The translations under genes were made by a program, and so were the position numbers. From Modicisalibacter sp049808615 (lineage in GTDB: Bacteria; Pseudomonadota; Gammaproteobacteria; Pseudomonadales; Halomonadaceae): a DNA stretch of 64,000 nt. The stretch's first letter is position 1. Each line of letters opens with the position of its first letter. Positions 41,877-50,534 of the stretch are shown piece by piece. The stretch is taken from NCBI RefSeq assembly GCF_049808615.1, contig NZ_JBNCAN010000003.1:62001-126000 (forward strand), written 5' to 3'. The notes under the pieces were generated by a model. The model made no database searches and had not been told where the DNA came from. It worked only from the letters and a program-made list of their open reading frames with translations.

Positions 41877-42221
41877 ATGACGACCGTAACGCTCTCTGCC
41901 GCTTCACGCGATGATGTCACCCAACGCGCGCTGGCGGCCTTCGAAGGTAAACAGCAAGGTGCCCATATTTCGTTCTCGTCTGTGGACTTGCTGTGGCAAA
42001 TCATGATGCGTAAACGCTGGCAGCTGCTTAAGGCGATGACCGGACAAGGGCCCATGAGCATTCGCGAAGCTGCCCGGCGTGTCGAGCGGGACGTAAAGAC
42101 GGTGCATGGCGATGTCCATGCGCTACTCGATGCTGGGATTCTGGATCGTACCGACGACGGCCATATCGTATTTCCTTTCGATGCCGTACATGTCGACTTC
42201 ACACTGACAGCAGTGGCCTGA
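41877..42221 (+). CDS. HVO_A0114-like HTH transcriptional regulator/antitoxin
   Basis: A 114-residue winged-helix protein: FSSVDLLWQIMMRKRWQLLK near 35-54, MSIREAARRVERDVKTVHGD near 60-80 as the recognition region, then HALLDAGILDRTDDGHIVFP and FDAVHVDFTL. This family usually acts as the antitoxin partner of a DUF6516 toxin encoded just upstream, but no such gene or remnant is seen here, so it stands alone. The ATG at 41877 has GGAG six bases upstream; the next ATG upstream (41865) overlaps that site. Confidence 0.8.
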   Translation: MTTVTLSAASRDDVTQRALAAFEGKQQGAHISFSSVDLLWQIMMRKRWQLLKAMTGQGPMSIREAARRVERDVKTVHGDVHALLDAGILDRTDDGHIVFPFDAVHVDFTLTAVA

Positions 42222-42266
42222 CACTCAGGTATATGCGCCAATTTTATCGGGAATACCACAGCTCGC

Positions 42267-42485
42267 CAAAACTCCAACCACTGGTTGGAGAAATTGAACC
42301 CGATCATCCTTCAACGCTGCAAGGATCCGCTGGAGCGGGAGTTCTATCTGCGCATGACCCGCAAGTTCGGCTGGTCGAAGAACGTGCTCGTTCACCAGAT
42401 CGCCAACCAGAGCTACGAAAAATTCCTGTCGGACCAAACCAGCTTTGATCAGGCGTTAACGCTGCTAGCATGCGCACCTTGGTAG
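42267..42485 (+). pseudogene. fragment of a PDDEXK nuclease-family gene (YhcG/DUF1016)
   Basis: The frame reads WLEKLNPIILQRCKDPLERE, then FYLRMTRKFGWSKNVLVHQI and ANQSYEKFLSDQTSFDQAL before losing the family and stopping at 42483-42485. This is the middle of the DUF1016 N-terminal region seen in YhcG proteins (about 350 residues); both ends, including the PDDEXK core, are missing. No start codon in good context. It is a scrap left by deletion. Confidence 0.75.
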
Positions 42486-42531
42486 TGGAGACAAAGCTGC
42501 AACGAAAAAGGCGTCGCTGTGCCTGACCTTG

Positions 42532-42892
42532 TTAGCGATCTTTGCCGATCCCAAGGTCCTTGCGCATTTCCTGTAACATTGCATCGATGGCATCTGTCCG
42601 CGGCTTTGAGTTTGGTGATGTCCGCTTAACCTCTTCAATCCGCTCACTCAAAGCAGAAGAAGCCACAAGCTGAACCCTCGCCACCCACAATCCAAAATCG
42701 ACCTGATTCTCTGCTCGAGTCTTCCTCATTCATCTTTGCAAATGCCGCGAGAAAACCCGTAAACGCTTCTTTGAGCTCCGATAATCGTAAATCTTGTTGC
42801 TTAGCCCGTTGCGCAAGAATGTGCTGGATAAACGCAGTCAACGCTGACCCAACTCCAAGACCACCGAGAAATAAAGCCCAAGAAGATTCCAT
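42532..42892 (-). pseudogene. small membrane-anchored protein, frameshifted
   Basis: Starts at ATG 42890-42892 behind GGAGG with one membrane segment (LFLGGLGVGSALTAFIQHIL) and a helical part to AFAKMNEED. The frame then shifts near 42715-42730: the original frame runs into unlike sequence and ends early, while the neighbouring frame continues with NQVDFGLWVARVQLVASSAL, SERIEEVKRTSPNSK and QEMRKDLGIGKDR. Together they make a coherent ~118-residue single-pass protein. It could be a real mutation or a sequencing slip. No known function. Confidence 0.6.
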
Positions 42893-42992
42893 CAGCCCCT
42901 CCAACTATCGTGCCGGCTGCGTGACACGAATGTACGCGCGACTGCATTTGCCCGAGCGCCATTTTGATCCCAAACAGCCAGTTGCCCATGCC

Positions 42993-44054
42993 CTAGCCCT
43001 CCCCCACCAACCACTCCCGCTGTTCCTCTATCCCCATGCTGATCAGCCTTGGCTCCTCCTGCTGCATGGCCTGAAATGCCGCCTTGCTGTCGAGGCCCCA
43101 CCAGTTGAGCTGGATCAGCGCCTGGGCGACGGCGCCGCCGAGGGTGGCGCCGGGGCCGGGAATGACAATGCGGTCTGGGGCGAATTCGCGCAGGCCTACC
43201 TTGAGGGCGGCGGTGAAGTCATAGGGCGTCACCAACTGTTCGCCGAGGGTGTAGTCCCACAGTGCTTCGGGATCGGTGCTCCAGGGGGTCCAGAGCTTGC
43301 CGCGACCGTCGATCAGCGGCACGTCGGGCGCCTGAAATGGTGTTGCCGGCAGGCGCGTTCTGGCCTCGGCCTTTACGCTTTCCTGCATCGGCGTATGAAA
43401 GGCGGCGTGCTGATGCAGGCGCAGGGGGAAGCGCTCCATTGGCGGCAGTTCCTCGGCAAGCCGCTTGAGCCCGGCCTTGTTGCCGCCGAACACCAGCATG
43501 CCGCCGAGGTCGATGGAGAGATAAAGTTCGCTGCCGTCCTGTCCGTGCAACTTTTCGATCAGCGCCAGCAGTTCCCGGCGATGCTCGGGCTGGGGTCGCC
43601 ACTGATCGTCGACCCAAGGGTAGAGCAGCTGGCCACCGTTGAGGGTGGTCTGCATCAGGTGGCCCATGGTGTTGATCAGGGTGAAGGCGTCGTCCTGGGC
43701 GAGCGCGCCGCCGAGGGCCAGGGCGATGTACCAGCCCATGGAGTTGCCGGTCACGGCGCAGATCTCGTAGCGCTCCCGGTCGATGGCCAGCGCGTCCGCC
43801 AGGGCGCAGGCGTAGATCAGCGGCGAGGCGTGATCGCCGCGCCCGTGCAGGCTCAGGCGAAACGGGGTCTCGCCGTCAAGCTCGCTCAAGGTGGGCTGAT
43901 CCTGCTCACGGCGCAGCGCATCGAAGCGTGCAAGCCACCCGCTACCGGCGGCGTGGCGCGTCAAGGTGCCCCACTCCGCCTGGTTGTAGGTGCCGCGCCC
44001 GGGGCAGACGATCAGCAGGCGTTCCTTGGGGGTTGGCGGGGTCAGCTCACTCAT
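42993..44054 (-). CDS. FabD-like acyltransferase (ACP S-malonyltransferase family)
   Basis: A 353-residue acyltransferase-fold protein. It has a nucleophile elbow VTGNSMGWYIALA with Ser105, in which the usual GHSxG is GNSMG, and a catalytic-type His220 in QHAAFHTPM. VCPGRGTYNQAEW near the N terminus matches the FabD start (F-PGQG). It is about 40 residues longer than FabD. The gene overlaps the end of the fused E1 gene by 4 bases, so the two are co-translated. No acyl carrier protein or ketosynthase lies nearby. The acyl donor and acceptor are unknown; an acyl group released by the E1 partner is one possibility. Confidence 0.8.
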   Translation of the reverse strand: MSELTPPTPKERLLIVCPGRGTYNQAEWGTLTRHAAGSGWLARFDALRREQDQPTLSELDGETPFRLSLHGRGDHASPLIYACALADALAIDRERYEICAVTGNSMGWYIALALGGALAQDDAFTLINTMGHLMQTTLNGGQLLYPWVDDQWRPQPEHRRELLALIEKLHGQDGSELYLSIDLGGMLVFGGNKAGLKRLAEELPPMERFPLRLHQHAAFHTPMQESVKAEARTRLPATPFQAPDVPLIDGRGKLWTPWSTDPEALWDYTLGEQLVTPYDFTAALKVGLREFAPDRIVIPGPGATLGGAVAQALIQLNWWGLDSKAAFQAMQQEEPRLISMGIEEQREWLVGEG

Positions 44055-46249
44055 GTCCGGCTCCCTGTTACTGTACGCTCAGACGCGATTTGCTTGGGTA
44101 AAAGGCTTTCGGCACGCTCACAAATCGCCGCGACCGAAGGCAGCGTGACCGTCGCCGCCGGTCCCAGGGGGATGAAGCTGTCCTCGGCGGTCAGGCGGTG
44201 CAGGCGGTGGGATTCCATGCCCCGCTCCACCAGGCCGGTGATGACTTCCTCGCTGGGCGAGCCGCTGCGCCGACATTCGTCCACGCACAGTACCTGGGCG
44301 CAATCGCCGACCCGGCGATGAATCTCGTCGTGATCCAGCGCCGTCAGCCAGCGCAGGTCGATGATGCGAAGCTGTATGCCTTGCGCCTCCAGCCGCTCCC
44401 GGGCCTGATGCGTGAGATAGACGCCGTTGCCGTAGGTGAGGATCGCCAGATCGCGCCCCTCGCCCCACTGGCCGAGCGAGCCCACGAGCAGGCGATGTTC
44501 CGGGCCGGGATCAGGGAAGCTCCAGCGCTGATCGCCTTCCTCGATGAGATCGCGGCAGTGATACAGGGCGATGGGTTCGAGCATCACCACGATGCGCTGT
44601 TCCTCGTCTGCCAGACGCACTGCTTCTTGTAACAGCCCCACCGCGTCCGCGGCGTTCGAGGGGCAAGCCACCAGCAGGCCGGGAATGTCGCGCAGCACGG
44701 CGATGGCGTTGTCGTTGTGGAAATGCCCGCCGAAGCCCTTCTGATAGCCCAGCCCGGCGATGCGTATCACCATGGGATTGGTGTACTGCCCCTTCGAGAA
44801 GAAGCTCAGGGTGGAGGCCTCGCCGCGCAGTTGGTCTTCGGCGTTGTGCAGATAGGCCAGGAACTGGATCTCGACGATGGGCACGAAGCCGTTCTGGGCC
44901 AGACCGATGCCTAGCCCCAGAATGCTCTGCTCGTCGAGCAGGGTGTCGATGATGCGATAGGCACCGTACTTGGCCTGCAGACGCTGGGTCACGCCGTAGA
45001 CGCCGCCCTTGCGGCCGATGTCCTCCCCGGCCATGACCAGGTGGGGATATTCCGCCATCAGCCGATACAGGGTCTGGCTGAGCAGCCGGGCCATGGTGGC
45101 CGGTGTTGCATCCACCTCAGCTTCGATGGGCTGGCGACGGCTGGGGCGATGCGGCGGCACGATGGAGGCCATCACCGCCTCGGCGCTTTCCAGCTTGGGC
45201 TGACGAATCGCCACTTCCGCGACCTGCGCCACCCGTCCGCCGATGTGGTGATAAAGCGCTTGAATGGTCTCGGGTTCGAGCACGCCATGACGTATCAACA
45301 AACCGGCGCTGTACAGTAGCGGATCGCGAGCCTCGGCGGCCTTGATCTGCTTCGCCGACAGGTAGGCCTGCTGGGCGTCGGAGCCGGCGTGACCCATCAG
45401 GCGCACACAGTGCATGTGCAGGAACACTGGCTGCTTGAGGCGGCGCGCCAGACGCTCCGCCTCGCGGGCGGCGCGGTAGGTATCGAGCAGGTCGAGCCCG
45501 TCGCAGCTGATGTAGTGAAAGCCGGGACGCCCACGCATGCTCTGCTCGATCCAGCCGGCAGGGGTCGGCGTGGAGATGCCGATGCCGTTGTCCTCGCAGA
45601 TCATGACCAGGGGCATCGGTGTGCCCTGATAGGCCGCCCAAGCCGCCGCGTTAAGAGCGCCCTGGGTGGTCGAGTGGTTGAAGGAGGCATCGCCGAAACT
45701 GCACAGCACCACGCTGTCGGTGGGCCACTCCCCCGTTCCTCGGATGCGACGCCACAGGCCGAGGCCATGGGCGGCCCCCACCGCCTTGGGCAGATGGGAG
45801 GCGATGGTGCTGGTCTGGGGCGGCACGTTGAGTGCCTTGGAGCCCAGCACCTTGTGACGGCCACCGGAGATCGGGTCCGCACTGGAGGCGGCGAAACTCA
45901 GCAACATGTCGTAGATTGGCGTCTGCCCGGGCAGCTGCTTGCTGCGCTGGAGCAGAAAGGCCGCGTCACGATAGTGCAGGAATGCCGGGTCGGTCACCCG
46001 AAACGCGGCGGCAATTGCGGCATTGCCTTCGTGACCGGAACTACCGATGGTATAGAACGCCTCGCCGCGGGCCTGCAGGCGTCGGGCATGCAGGTCCAAT
46101 TGGCGGCTGAGCACCTGGGACTCGAACAGTTCCGCAAGCGCGGGAGCCGTCAGCCCCACTTCATCAAGACGCCATGCCTGGGCAGGGCTCGGCCAGTCGC
46201 CGTCGCGCAGCACCTCGAACAGGCGTTCTTCCAAGGGGAAGGGATTCAT
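44051..46249 (-). CDS. fused alpha-beta E1 component of a 2-oxoacid dehydrogenase
   Basis: A 732-residue thiamine-diphosphate enzyme with E1-alpha (about 30-350) and E1-beta (about 385-720) in one chain. Alpha part: YTIGSSGHEGNAAIAAAF, HYRDAAFLLQRSKQL, and the ThDP motif beginning CSFGDASFNHSTTQGALNAA and ending ICEDNGIGIS. Beta part: VMAGEDIGRKGGVYGVTQRL, IIDTLLDEQSILGLGIGLAQ, PIVEIQFLAYLHNAEDQL and LRIIDLRWLTALD. It resembles branched-chain 2-oxoacid dehydrogenase E1. There is no lipoyl E2 or E3 gene nearby; instead it is coupled to a FabD-like acyltransferase. ATG at 46247-46249 with GAGGAG upstream. Confidence 0.87.
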   Translation of the reverse strand: MNPFPLEERLFEVLRDGDWPSPAQAWRLDEVGLTAPALAELFESQVLSRQLDLHARRLQARGEAFYTIGSSGHEGNAAIAAAFRVTDPAFLHYRDAAFLLQRSKQLPGQTPIYDMLLSFAASSADPISGGRHKVLGSKALNVPPQTSTIASHLPKAVGAAHGLGLWRRIRGTGEWPTDSVVLCSFGDASFNHSTTQGALNAAAWAAYQGTPMPLVMICEDNGIGISTPTPAGWIEQSMRGRPGFHYISCDGLDLLDTYRAAREAERLARRLKQPVFLHMHCVRLMGHAGSDAQQAYLSAKQIKAAEARDPLLYSAGLLIRHGVLEPETIQALYHHIGGRVAQVAEVAIRQPKLESAEAVMASIVPPHRPSRRQPIEAEVDATPATMARLLSQTLYRLMAEYPHLVMAGEDIGRKGGVYGVTQRLQAKYGAYRIIDTLLDEQSILGLGIGLAQNGFVPIVEIQFLAYLHNAEDQLRGEASTLSFFSKGQYTNPMVIRIAGLGYQKGFGGHFHNDNAIAVLRDIPGLLVACPSNAADAVGLLQEAVRLADEEQRIVVMLEPIALYHCRDLIEEGDQRWSFPDPGPEHRLLVGSLGQWGEGRDLAILTYGNGVYLTHQARERLEAQGIQLRIIDLRWLTALDHDEIHRRVGDCAQVLCVDECRRSGSPSEEVITGLVERGMESHRLHRLTAEDSFIPLGPAATVTLPSVAAICERAESLLPKQIASERTVTGSRT

Positions 46250-46264
46250 TGTTGTTTGGCTCCT

Positions 46265-46294
46265 CACTCGGCGATTTATTCAGCGATTCGCTAA
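46265..46294 (-). repeat. end fragment of the MITE-like repeat
   Basis: On the minus strand this 30-base piece reads TTAGCGAATCGCTGAATAAA followed by TCGCCGAGTG, matching the left end of the 29740 and 41062 elements almost base for base. Only the end is present. It lies 16 bases ahead of the E1 start codon, inside its leader, and could have brought or broken promoter sequence there. Confidence 0.75.
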
Positions 46295-46331
46295 TTCTTG
46301 TCGGCCCCGACCTGTCAATCAGGCGGCGTGA

Positions 46332-47723
46332 TCATCCATCGATTTCAAGTTTGGAGGCTTTGGCCAGGCATTCGCGCACCCGCTCGATGGAATCTTTTTC
46401 AAGGGCCCTGTATAACTCGAGCTCATCGGTCACAGATGCACCCAATGCTGCCTCGAAGACCTCACGATTGGCATTGCCGGCATAGGTATCATGACTGTCG
46501 CCCCCCAGGTTCGACTGAAATATACCCGCTGCGCTCACCGGTAGAAAATCTTCGTAGACAATCGGCCGAGCGCTGACCAGCCCTTGGTCGATCAGGGCTT
46601 CCATTTCCTCGTCCCCGCCGCATTCGGCCCCTTCCTCACGTCCTTTATCGGTGAGTCGATAGTCGAAGAACGCCAGACCTTCGCAGCGCAATTGCGTCTC
46701 ACTATCGGGAAATTCGACGAATATCTCATTCAGTGTCTGCTGATACGCTTGATTATCAAGGCCCGCGGTTCGTTCTCGGGCCGTTGCCAATAGGCGATCA
46801 TAGAGGGTGCGACCCTTGGCCGTCAGCGCCGCACCGCGCTGCTCGATTTCACCGAAACGAGCGGTATGGGTGCCCTGATGCTCGCCGTCGAAACGCACCT
46901 GCTCCTCCAGTGCCTTGAAACTGGTCTGACGCAACAGAATCGGGCAAGCGCGTCGAGGCGGGCCTTCGATCACCGCCTTGGGATTCACGCCGACGTCCGG
47001 CATACGACGCTGGACATCGTCGATATTTAACGTACGTGGCGTCAGATGATTGATATGCGGCCCTCGGAAGCAGACCACATCGGCGATCAAACGGTGCTCC
47101 TCGAGCAGCGCCTGATAGGTCTTGTGGTCAACGGTGGCATCCTGATGCCAACGAAAGGTTTCCAGCGCCTCCTCCACGAAACGATCCGCCTGCGTATCGC
47201 TGAGACCGCCTTGTTCTTCGTGGAGCGCAATCAGTTCCCGAGCGCTCGGAGTAAAGATGTCGCGCTCGGCGAGAATGGCCGCCGCCCGCTCACGCAGCTC
47301 GGCACTCTCGATCAGCTCCAGGCGCAGCAAGGAGGTAAACACGCGAAAGGGATTGCGCTTGAGCGCCGCATCGTCGATCGGACGAAACGCCGTGGCATGC
47401 ACTGGCACGCCGGCCTCGGAAAGGTCGTAATAGCTCACCGGCTGCATACCCATCACGGCGAACAGCCGGCGCAGCATGGCAAGTTCCTCCGCCGTGCCGA
47501 CGCGGATGGCGCCGTGACGCTCGACGCCCAGCCGCCCTAGCTCGCCGGCGAATTCAAGGCGTTCGGCAAGGACAGGATTGGCCGCCAGTGTTTCCTGGTT
47601 GACCTGTTCGACGAGTTCCAGCAGCGTCCCGTACTGCGGCACCTCTGCCTGGTACATGGCGGATAACGCCTGAGAGAAACGGGTGCGAATCTCGTCGCTG
47701 GAGACAAAGGTCATCCCGGTCAT
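46332..47723 (-). CDS. hglS: 2-oxoadipate dioxygenase/decarboxylase (HglS, DUF1338)
   Basis: Fe(II) enzyme turning 2-oxoadipate into D-2-hydroxyglutarate in lysine catabolism. The 463-residue protein keeps the metal and substrate residues at the same numbers as the Pseudomonas putida enzyme as I recall them: His70 and Arg74 (VERHGAIRVG), His226 (GPHINHLTPR) and Glu294 (FGEIEQRG). The fold is a divergent VOC type. It is divergently placed to amaB, with the LysR gene between, and belongs functionally with dpkA, amaA and amaB downstream. Met1 and Met4 are both possible starts. Confidence 0.92.
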   Translation of the reverse strand: MTGMTFVSSDEIRTRFSQALSAMYQAEVPQYGTLLELVEQVNQETLAANPVLAERLEFAGELGRLGVERHGAIRVGTAEELAMLRRLFAVMGMQPVSYYDLSEAGVPVHATAFRPIDDAALKRNPFRVFTSLLRLELIESAELRERAAAILAERDIFTPSARELIALHEEQGGLSDTQADRFVEEALETFRWHQDATVDHKTYQALLEEHRLIADVVCFRGPHINHLTPRTLNIDDVQRRMPDVGVNPKAVIEGPPRRACPILLRQTSFKALEEQVRFDGEHQGTHTARFGEIEQRGAALTAKGRTLYDRLLATARERTAGLDNQAYQQTLNEIFVEFPDSETQLRCEGLAFFDYRLTDKGREEGAECGGDEEMEALIDQGLVSARPIVYEDFLPVSAAGIFQSNLGGDSHDTYAGNANREVFEAALGASVTDELELYRALEKDSIERVRECLAKASKLEIDG

Positions 47724-47909
47724 GCAATTCTCCTGACATGTTCATTACTGTGTCGAGTTTGCTCGCAGAGCTACCCGATGACAAAGATAGGTAAGATAAG
47801 AACAGCCTGAGAGCAACGGCTCAAGCGAAAAAAGGCAGGCTACATATTCCTTTTTTTCTTGATGTCCGATTCGCCACACCCGAGGCTTGGAAATAGCCCC
47901 GCATGATTT

Positions 47910-48833
47910 TCAAGAGGTTCCGACATCGAGGCGTGGTGCGGCCGGCGAGTCTCGATGCTCGAGAATCCAGTCAATGAAGCCGCGTACCTTGGCCACCTCG
48001 CCCATATACTCGGGGTAGGCCAAGTAATAGGCGTCACGGCTGGTCAGCGAGAATGACCATGGAATGACGAGCTGGCCCGCCGCCAGCTCTTCCTCGGCCA
48101 GGAAACGCGGCACCAACGCCACCCCACAGCCCGCCCGGGCGGCTCGCAGCGCCATGTAGAAGGTATCGAAGCGCGGTCCATGATAGCTGTGCTCGGTATA
48201 GACGTCCTGGGCTTCGAACCAGCGATGCCAGGCATCGAGGCGCGTCGCGCTCTGCAATAGCACCAGCCGGGTCAGCGCCAGGGGATGGTCGATGCCCGAG
48301 GCCGGGATGATCGACGGTGCGCACACCGCGACCATCTCCTCGTCGAGCAGCTTGATGCACTCCGCCTTCGGCCAGGCACCGTGGCCGAAGAAGAACGCCA
48401 CGTCGACGCGCTCTTCTTCCAGGTCGAAGGGCTCCACGCGGTTGGCAATGTTGAGATAGACGTTGGGATGGCGAAAGCGGAAGCCGTTGATGCGCGGTAT
48501 CAGCCAGCGTGCGCCGAAAGTTGGCAGCGTGGTCACGTTGAGCACCTCGCTCTGCCCGCCGTATGACTGCATGTAGCGCGTGGACATCTCGACCTGGGCC
48601 AGGATCTTGCGCACTTCGGTGAGGTACAGCGAGCCCTCCGGCGTGACCTGAAGGCGCTTGCGTACACGACGAAACAGCGGGTGCTGAAGCACTGACTCGA
48701 GCTGGGCGACCTGCTTGCTGACAGCGCTCTGGGTCAAGCTCAACTCGTCGGCGGCGCGGGTGAAGCTGAGATGCCTGGCCGAGGCCTCGAAACACTGCAT
48801 CGCCGTGAGCGTCGGCAGATGTTGACGATTCAT
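47910..48833 (-). CDS. LysR family regulator (GcvA-like)
   Basis: A 307-residue LysR protein: N-terminal HTH at about 5-65 (LPTLTAMQCFEASARHLSFT, RAADELSLTQSAVSKQVAQL) and a periplasmic-binding-like effector domain (LNVTTLPTFGARWLIPRING near 95, CGVALVPRFLAEEELAAG near 230). GcvA-type members often control amino-acid catabolism. It is divergent from amaB (gap 125 bases) and 186 bases from hglS, so it likely regulates the pipecolate/aminoadipate genes. I chose ATG 48831-48833 with GAGG upstream over a GTG two codons earlier. Confidence 0.87.
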   Translation of the reverse strand: MNRQHLPTLTAMQCFEASARHLSFTRAADELSLTQSAVSKQVAQLESVLQHPLFRRVRKRLQVTPEGSLYLTEVRKILAQVEMSTRYMQSYGGQSEVLNVTTLPTFGARWLIPRINGFRFRHPNVYLNIANRVEPFDLEEERVDVAFFFGHGAWPKAECIKLLDEEMVAVCAPSIIPASGIDHPLALTRLVLLQSATRLDAWHRWFEAQDVYTEHSYHGPRFDTFYMALRAARAGCGVALVPRFLAEEELAAGQLVIPWSFSLTSRDAYYLAYPEYMGEVAKVRGFIDWILEHRDSPAAPRLDVGTS

Positions 48834-48958
48834 GACCACACCTCGAGATCAAGAAAAAAAGGAATGACATCTGTATAAAACGTCGTTTGAGGCGGGTCAA
48901 CGCCTCTGGTGATACTGCTGGACGATGTTCGCGAATCACGGAATTTCCAGGAGGAACA

Positions 48959-50452
48959 ATGATCGACTCCCTCATGCAGCGTCTCGGTGTAACGACCGAG
49001 CAGTACCAGCAAGGTGACTATTCCGTCACCACGCCGATCGACGGCAGCGTGATCGGCCGCGTCCGCTTGGAAGGGCCCGACGCAGTGGATGCCCGCATCG
49101 CCAAGGCTCGGCAGGCCTTCGAGCAATGGCGTCGTGTTCCCGCGCCGCGCCGCGGTGAGCTGGTACGCCTGTTCGGCGAGCAGCTGCGTCGCCACAAGGA
49201 CGACCTGGGCGCTCTGGTCACCTATGAGTGCGGCAAGATTCTGCCAGAAGGGCAAGGTGAAGTGCAGGAGATGATCGACATCTGCGATCTCGCCGTGGGT
49301 CAGTCGCGCCAGCTGTTCGGCCTGACCATCGCCTCCGAGCGCCCTGGCCATCATATGCGCGAAACCTGGCACCCCCTCGGCCCCGTCGGTCTGATCACCG
49401 CGTTCAACTTCCCGGTGGCGCCCTGGGCCTGGAACTCTGCCCTGGCGCTGGTGTGCGGCAACAGCTTGATCTGGAAGCCCTCGGAGAAGACTCCGCTCAC
49501 CGCGCTGGCCTGTCAGGCGTTGTTGGAGCGTGCCATGACCGAATTCGGCGATGAGGCCCCCGAGCATCTTAGCCAGGTGATCATCGGTGATCGTGCCGCC
49601 GGCGAACGCCTGGCGGACGATCCTCGGATTCCACTGCTCAGCGCCACCGGCAGCACTCGCATGGGTCGCGACGTAGGCCCACGGGTTGCCGCACGCTTCG
49701 GCCGCAGCATTCTCGAGCTGGGCGGCAACAACGCCATGATCCTGGCGCCCAGCGCCGACCTGGATCTGGCAGTGCGCGCCATTCTGTTCTCGGCGGTGGG
49801 CACCGCCGGGCAGCGCTGTACCAGCCTGCGCCGGCTGATCGTGCATGAGTCCGTCAAGGATGAGGTGGTCGAACGCCTCAAGAAGGCCTATAGCGGCGTC
49901 TCCATCGGCGATCCTCTGAAAGGAAACCTGGTCGGCCCGCTGATCGACAGTCAGGCCTTCGATCAGATGCAGTCGGTGCTCGGCAAGGCCAAGGAACAGG
50001 GTGCACGGGTGTTCGGTGGCGAACGTCAGCAGGTCGACAAGTGCGCAGAGGGCTACTACGTCAGCCCCGCCATCGTCGAAGTCGATCAGCAAAACGAACT
50101 GGTCAAGAACGAGACCTTCGCCCCGATTCTCTACGTCATGAGCTATCGCGAATTCGACGAGGCCATGGCGCTGCACAACGATGTGCCCCAGGGGCTGTCG
50201 TCCTGCATCTTCACCTGCGACGTGCGCGAGGCGGAGATGTTCACCTCGGACGTGGGCAGCGACTGCGGCATCGCCAACGTCAACATCGGTCCCAGCGGCG
50301 CGGAGATCGGCGGCGCCTTCGGCGGTGAGAAGGAAACCGGCGGTGGTCGCGAGTCGGGCTCCGATGTCTGGAAGAGCTACATGCGCCGTCAGACCAACAC
50401 CATCAACTACTCCCGCGAGCTGCCACTGGCCCAGGGAATCAAGTTCGATTGA
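48959..50452 (+). CDS. amaB: L-aminoadipate-semialdehyde (piperideine-6-carboxylate) dehydrogenase
   Basis: A 497-residue NAD+ aldehyde dehydrogenase of the ALDH7 (antiquitin) type. Evidence: LITAFNFPVAPWAWNSALAL near 143, SILELGGNNAMI near 250 with the catalytic Glu, GTAGQRCTSLRRLIVHE near 281 with catalytic Cys287, and GGAFGGEKETGGGRESGSDV near 455. It oxidises 2-aminoadipate 6-semialdehyde, in equilibrium with piperideine-6-carboxylate, to L-2-aminoadipate. AAGGAGGAAC-like site (CCAGGAGGAAC) precedes the ATG at 48959. It leads the plus-strand group with a NSS transporter, amaA and dpkA. Confidence 0.92.
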   Translation: MIDSLMQRLGVTTEQYQQGDYSVTTPIDGSVIGRVRLEGPDAVDARIAKARQAFEQWRRVPAPRRGELVRLFGEQLRRHKDDLGALVTYECGKILPEGQGEVQEMIDICDLAVGQSRQLFGLTIASERPGHHMRETWHPLGPVGLITAFNFPVAPWAWNSALALVCGNSLIWKPSEKTPLTALACQALLERAMTEFGDEAPEHLSQVIIGDRAAGERLADDPRIPLLSATGSTRMGRDVGPRVAARFGRSILELGGNNAMILAPSADLDLAVRAILFSAVGTAGQRCTSLRRLIVHESVKDEVVERLKKAYSGVSIGDPLKGNLVGPLIDSQAFDQMQSVLGKAKEQGARVFGGERQQVDKCAEGYYVSPAIVEVDQQNELVKNETFAPILYVMSYREFDEAMALHNDVPQGLSSCIFTCDVREAEMFTSDVGSDCGIANVNIGPSGAEIGGAFGGEKETGGGRESGSDVWKSYMRRQTNTINYSRELPLAQGIKFD

Positions 50453-50534
50453 CCGCGAACGTCGCCACCCGGCGCCTGGCTGGGTGGCAATGACTTGATC
50501 CACGGAGCCCAATGACGCGTCATGGAGCCAAGAG

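Noticed and set aside
48830..50512. A 560-codon open frame on the minus strand opposite amaB
   Set aside because: Shadow of the amaB coding sequence; no start context or recognisable domain, and the plus strand carries a complete aldehyde dehydrogenase.
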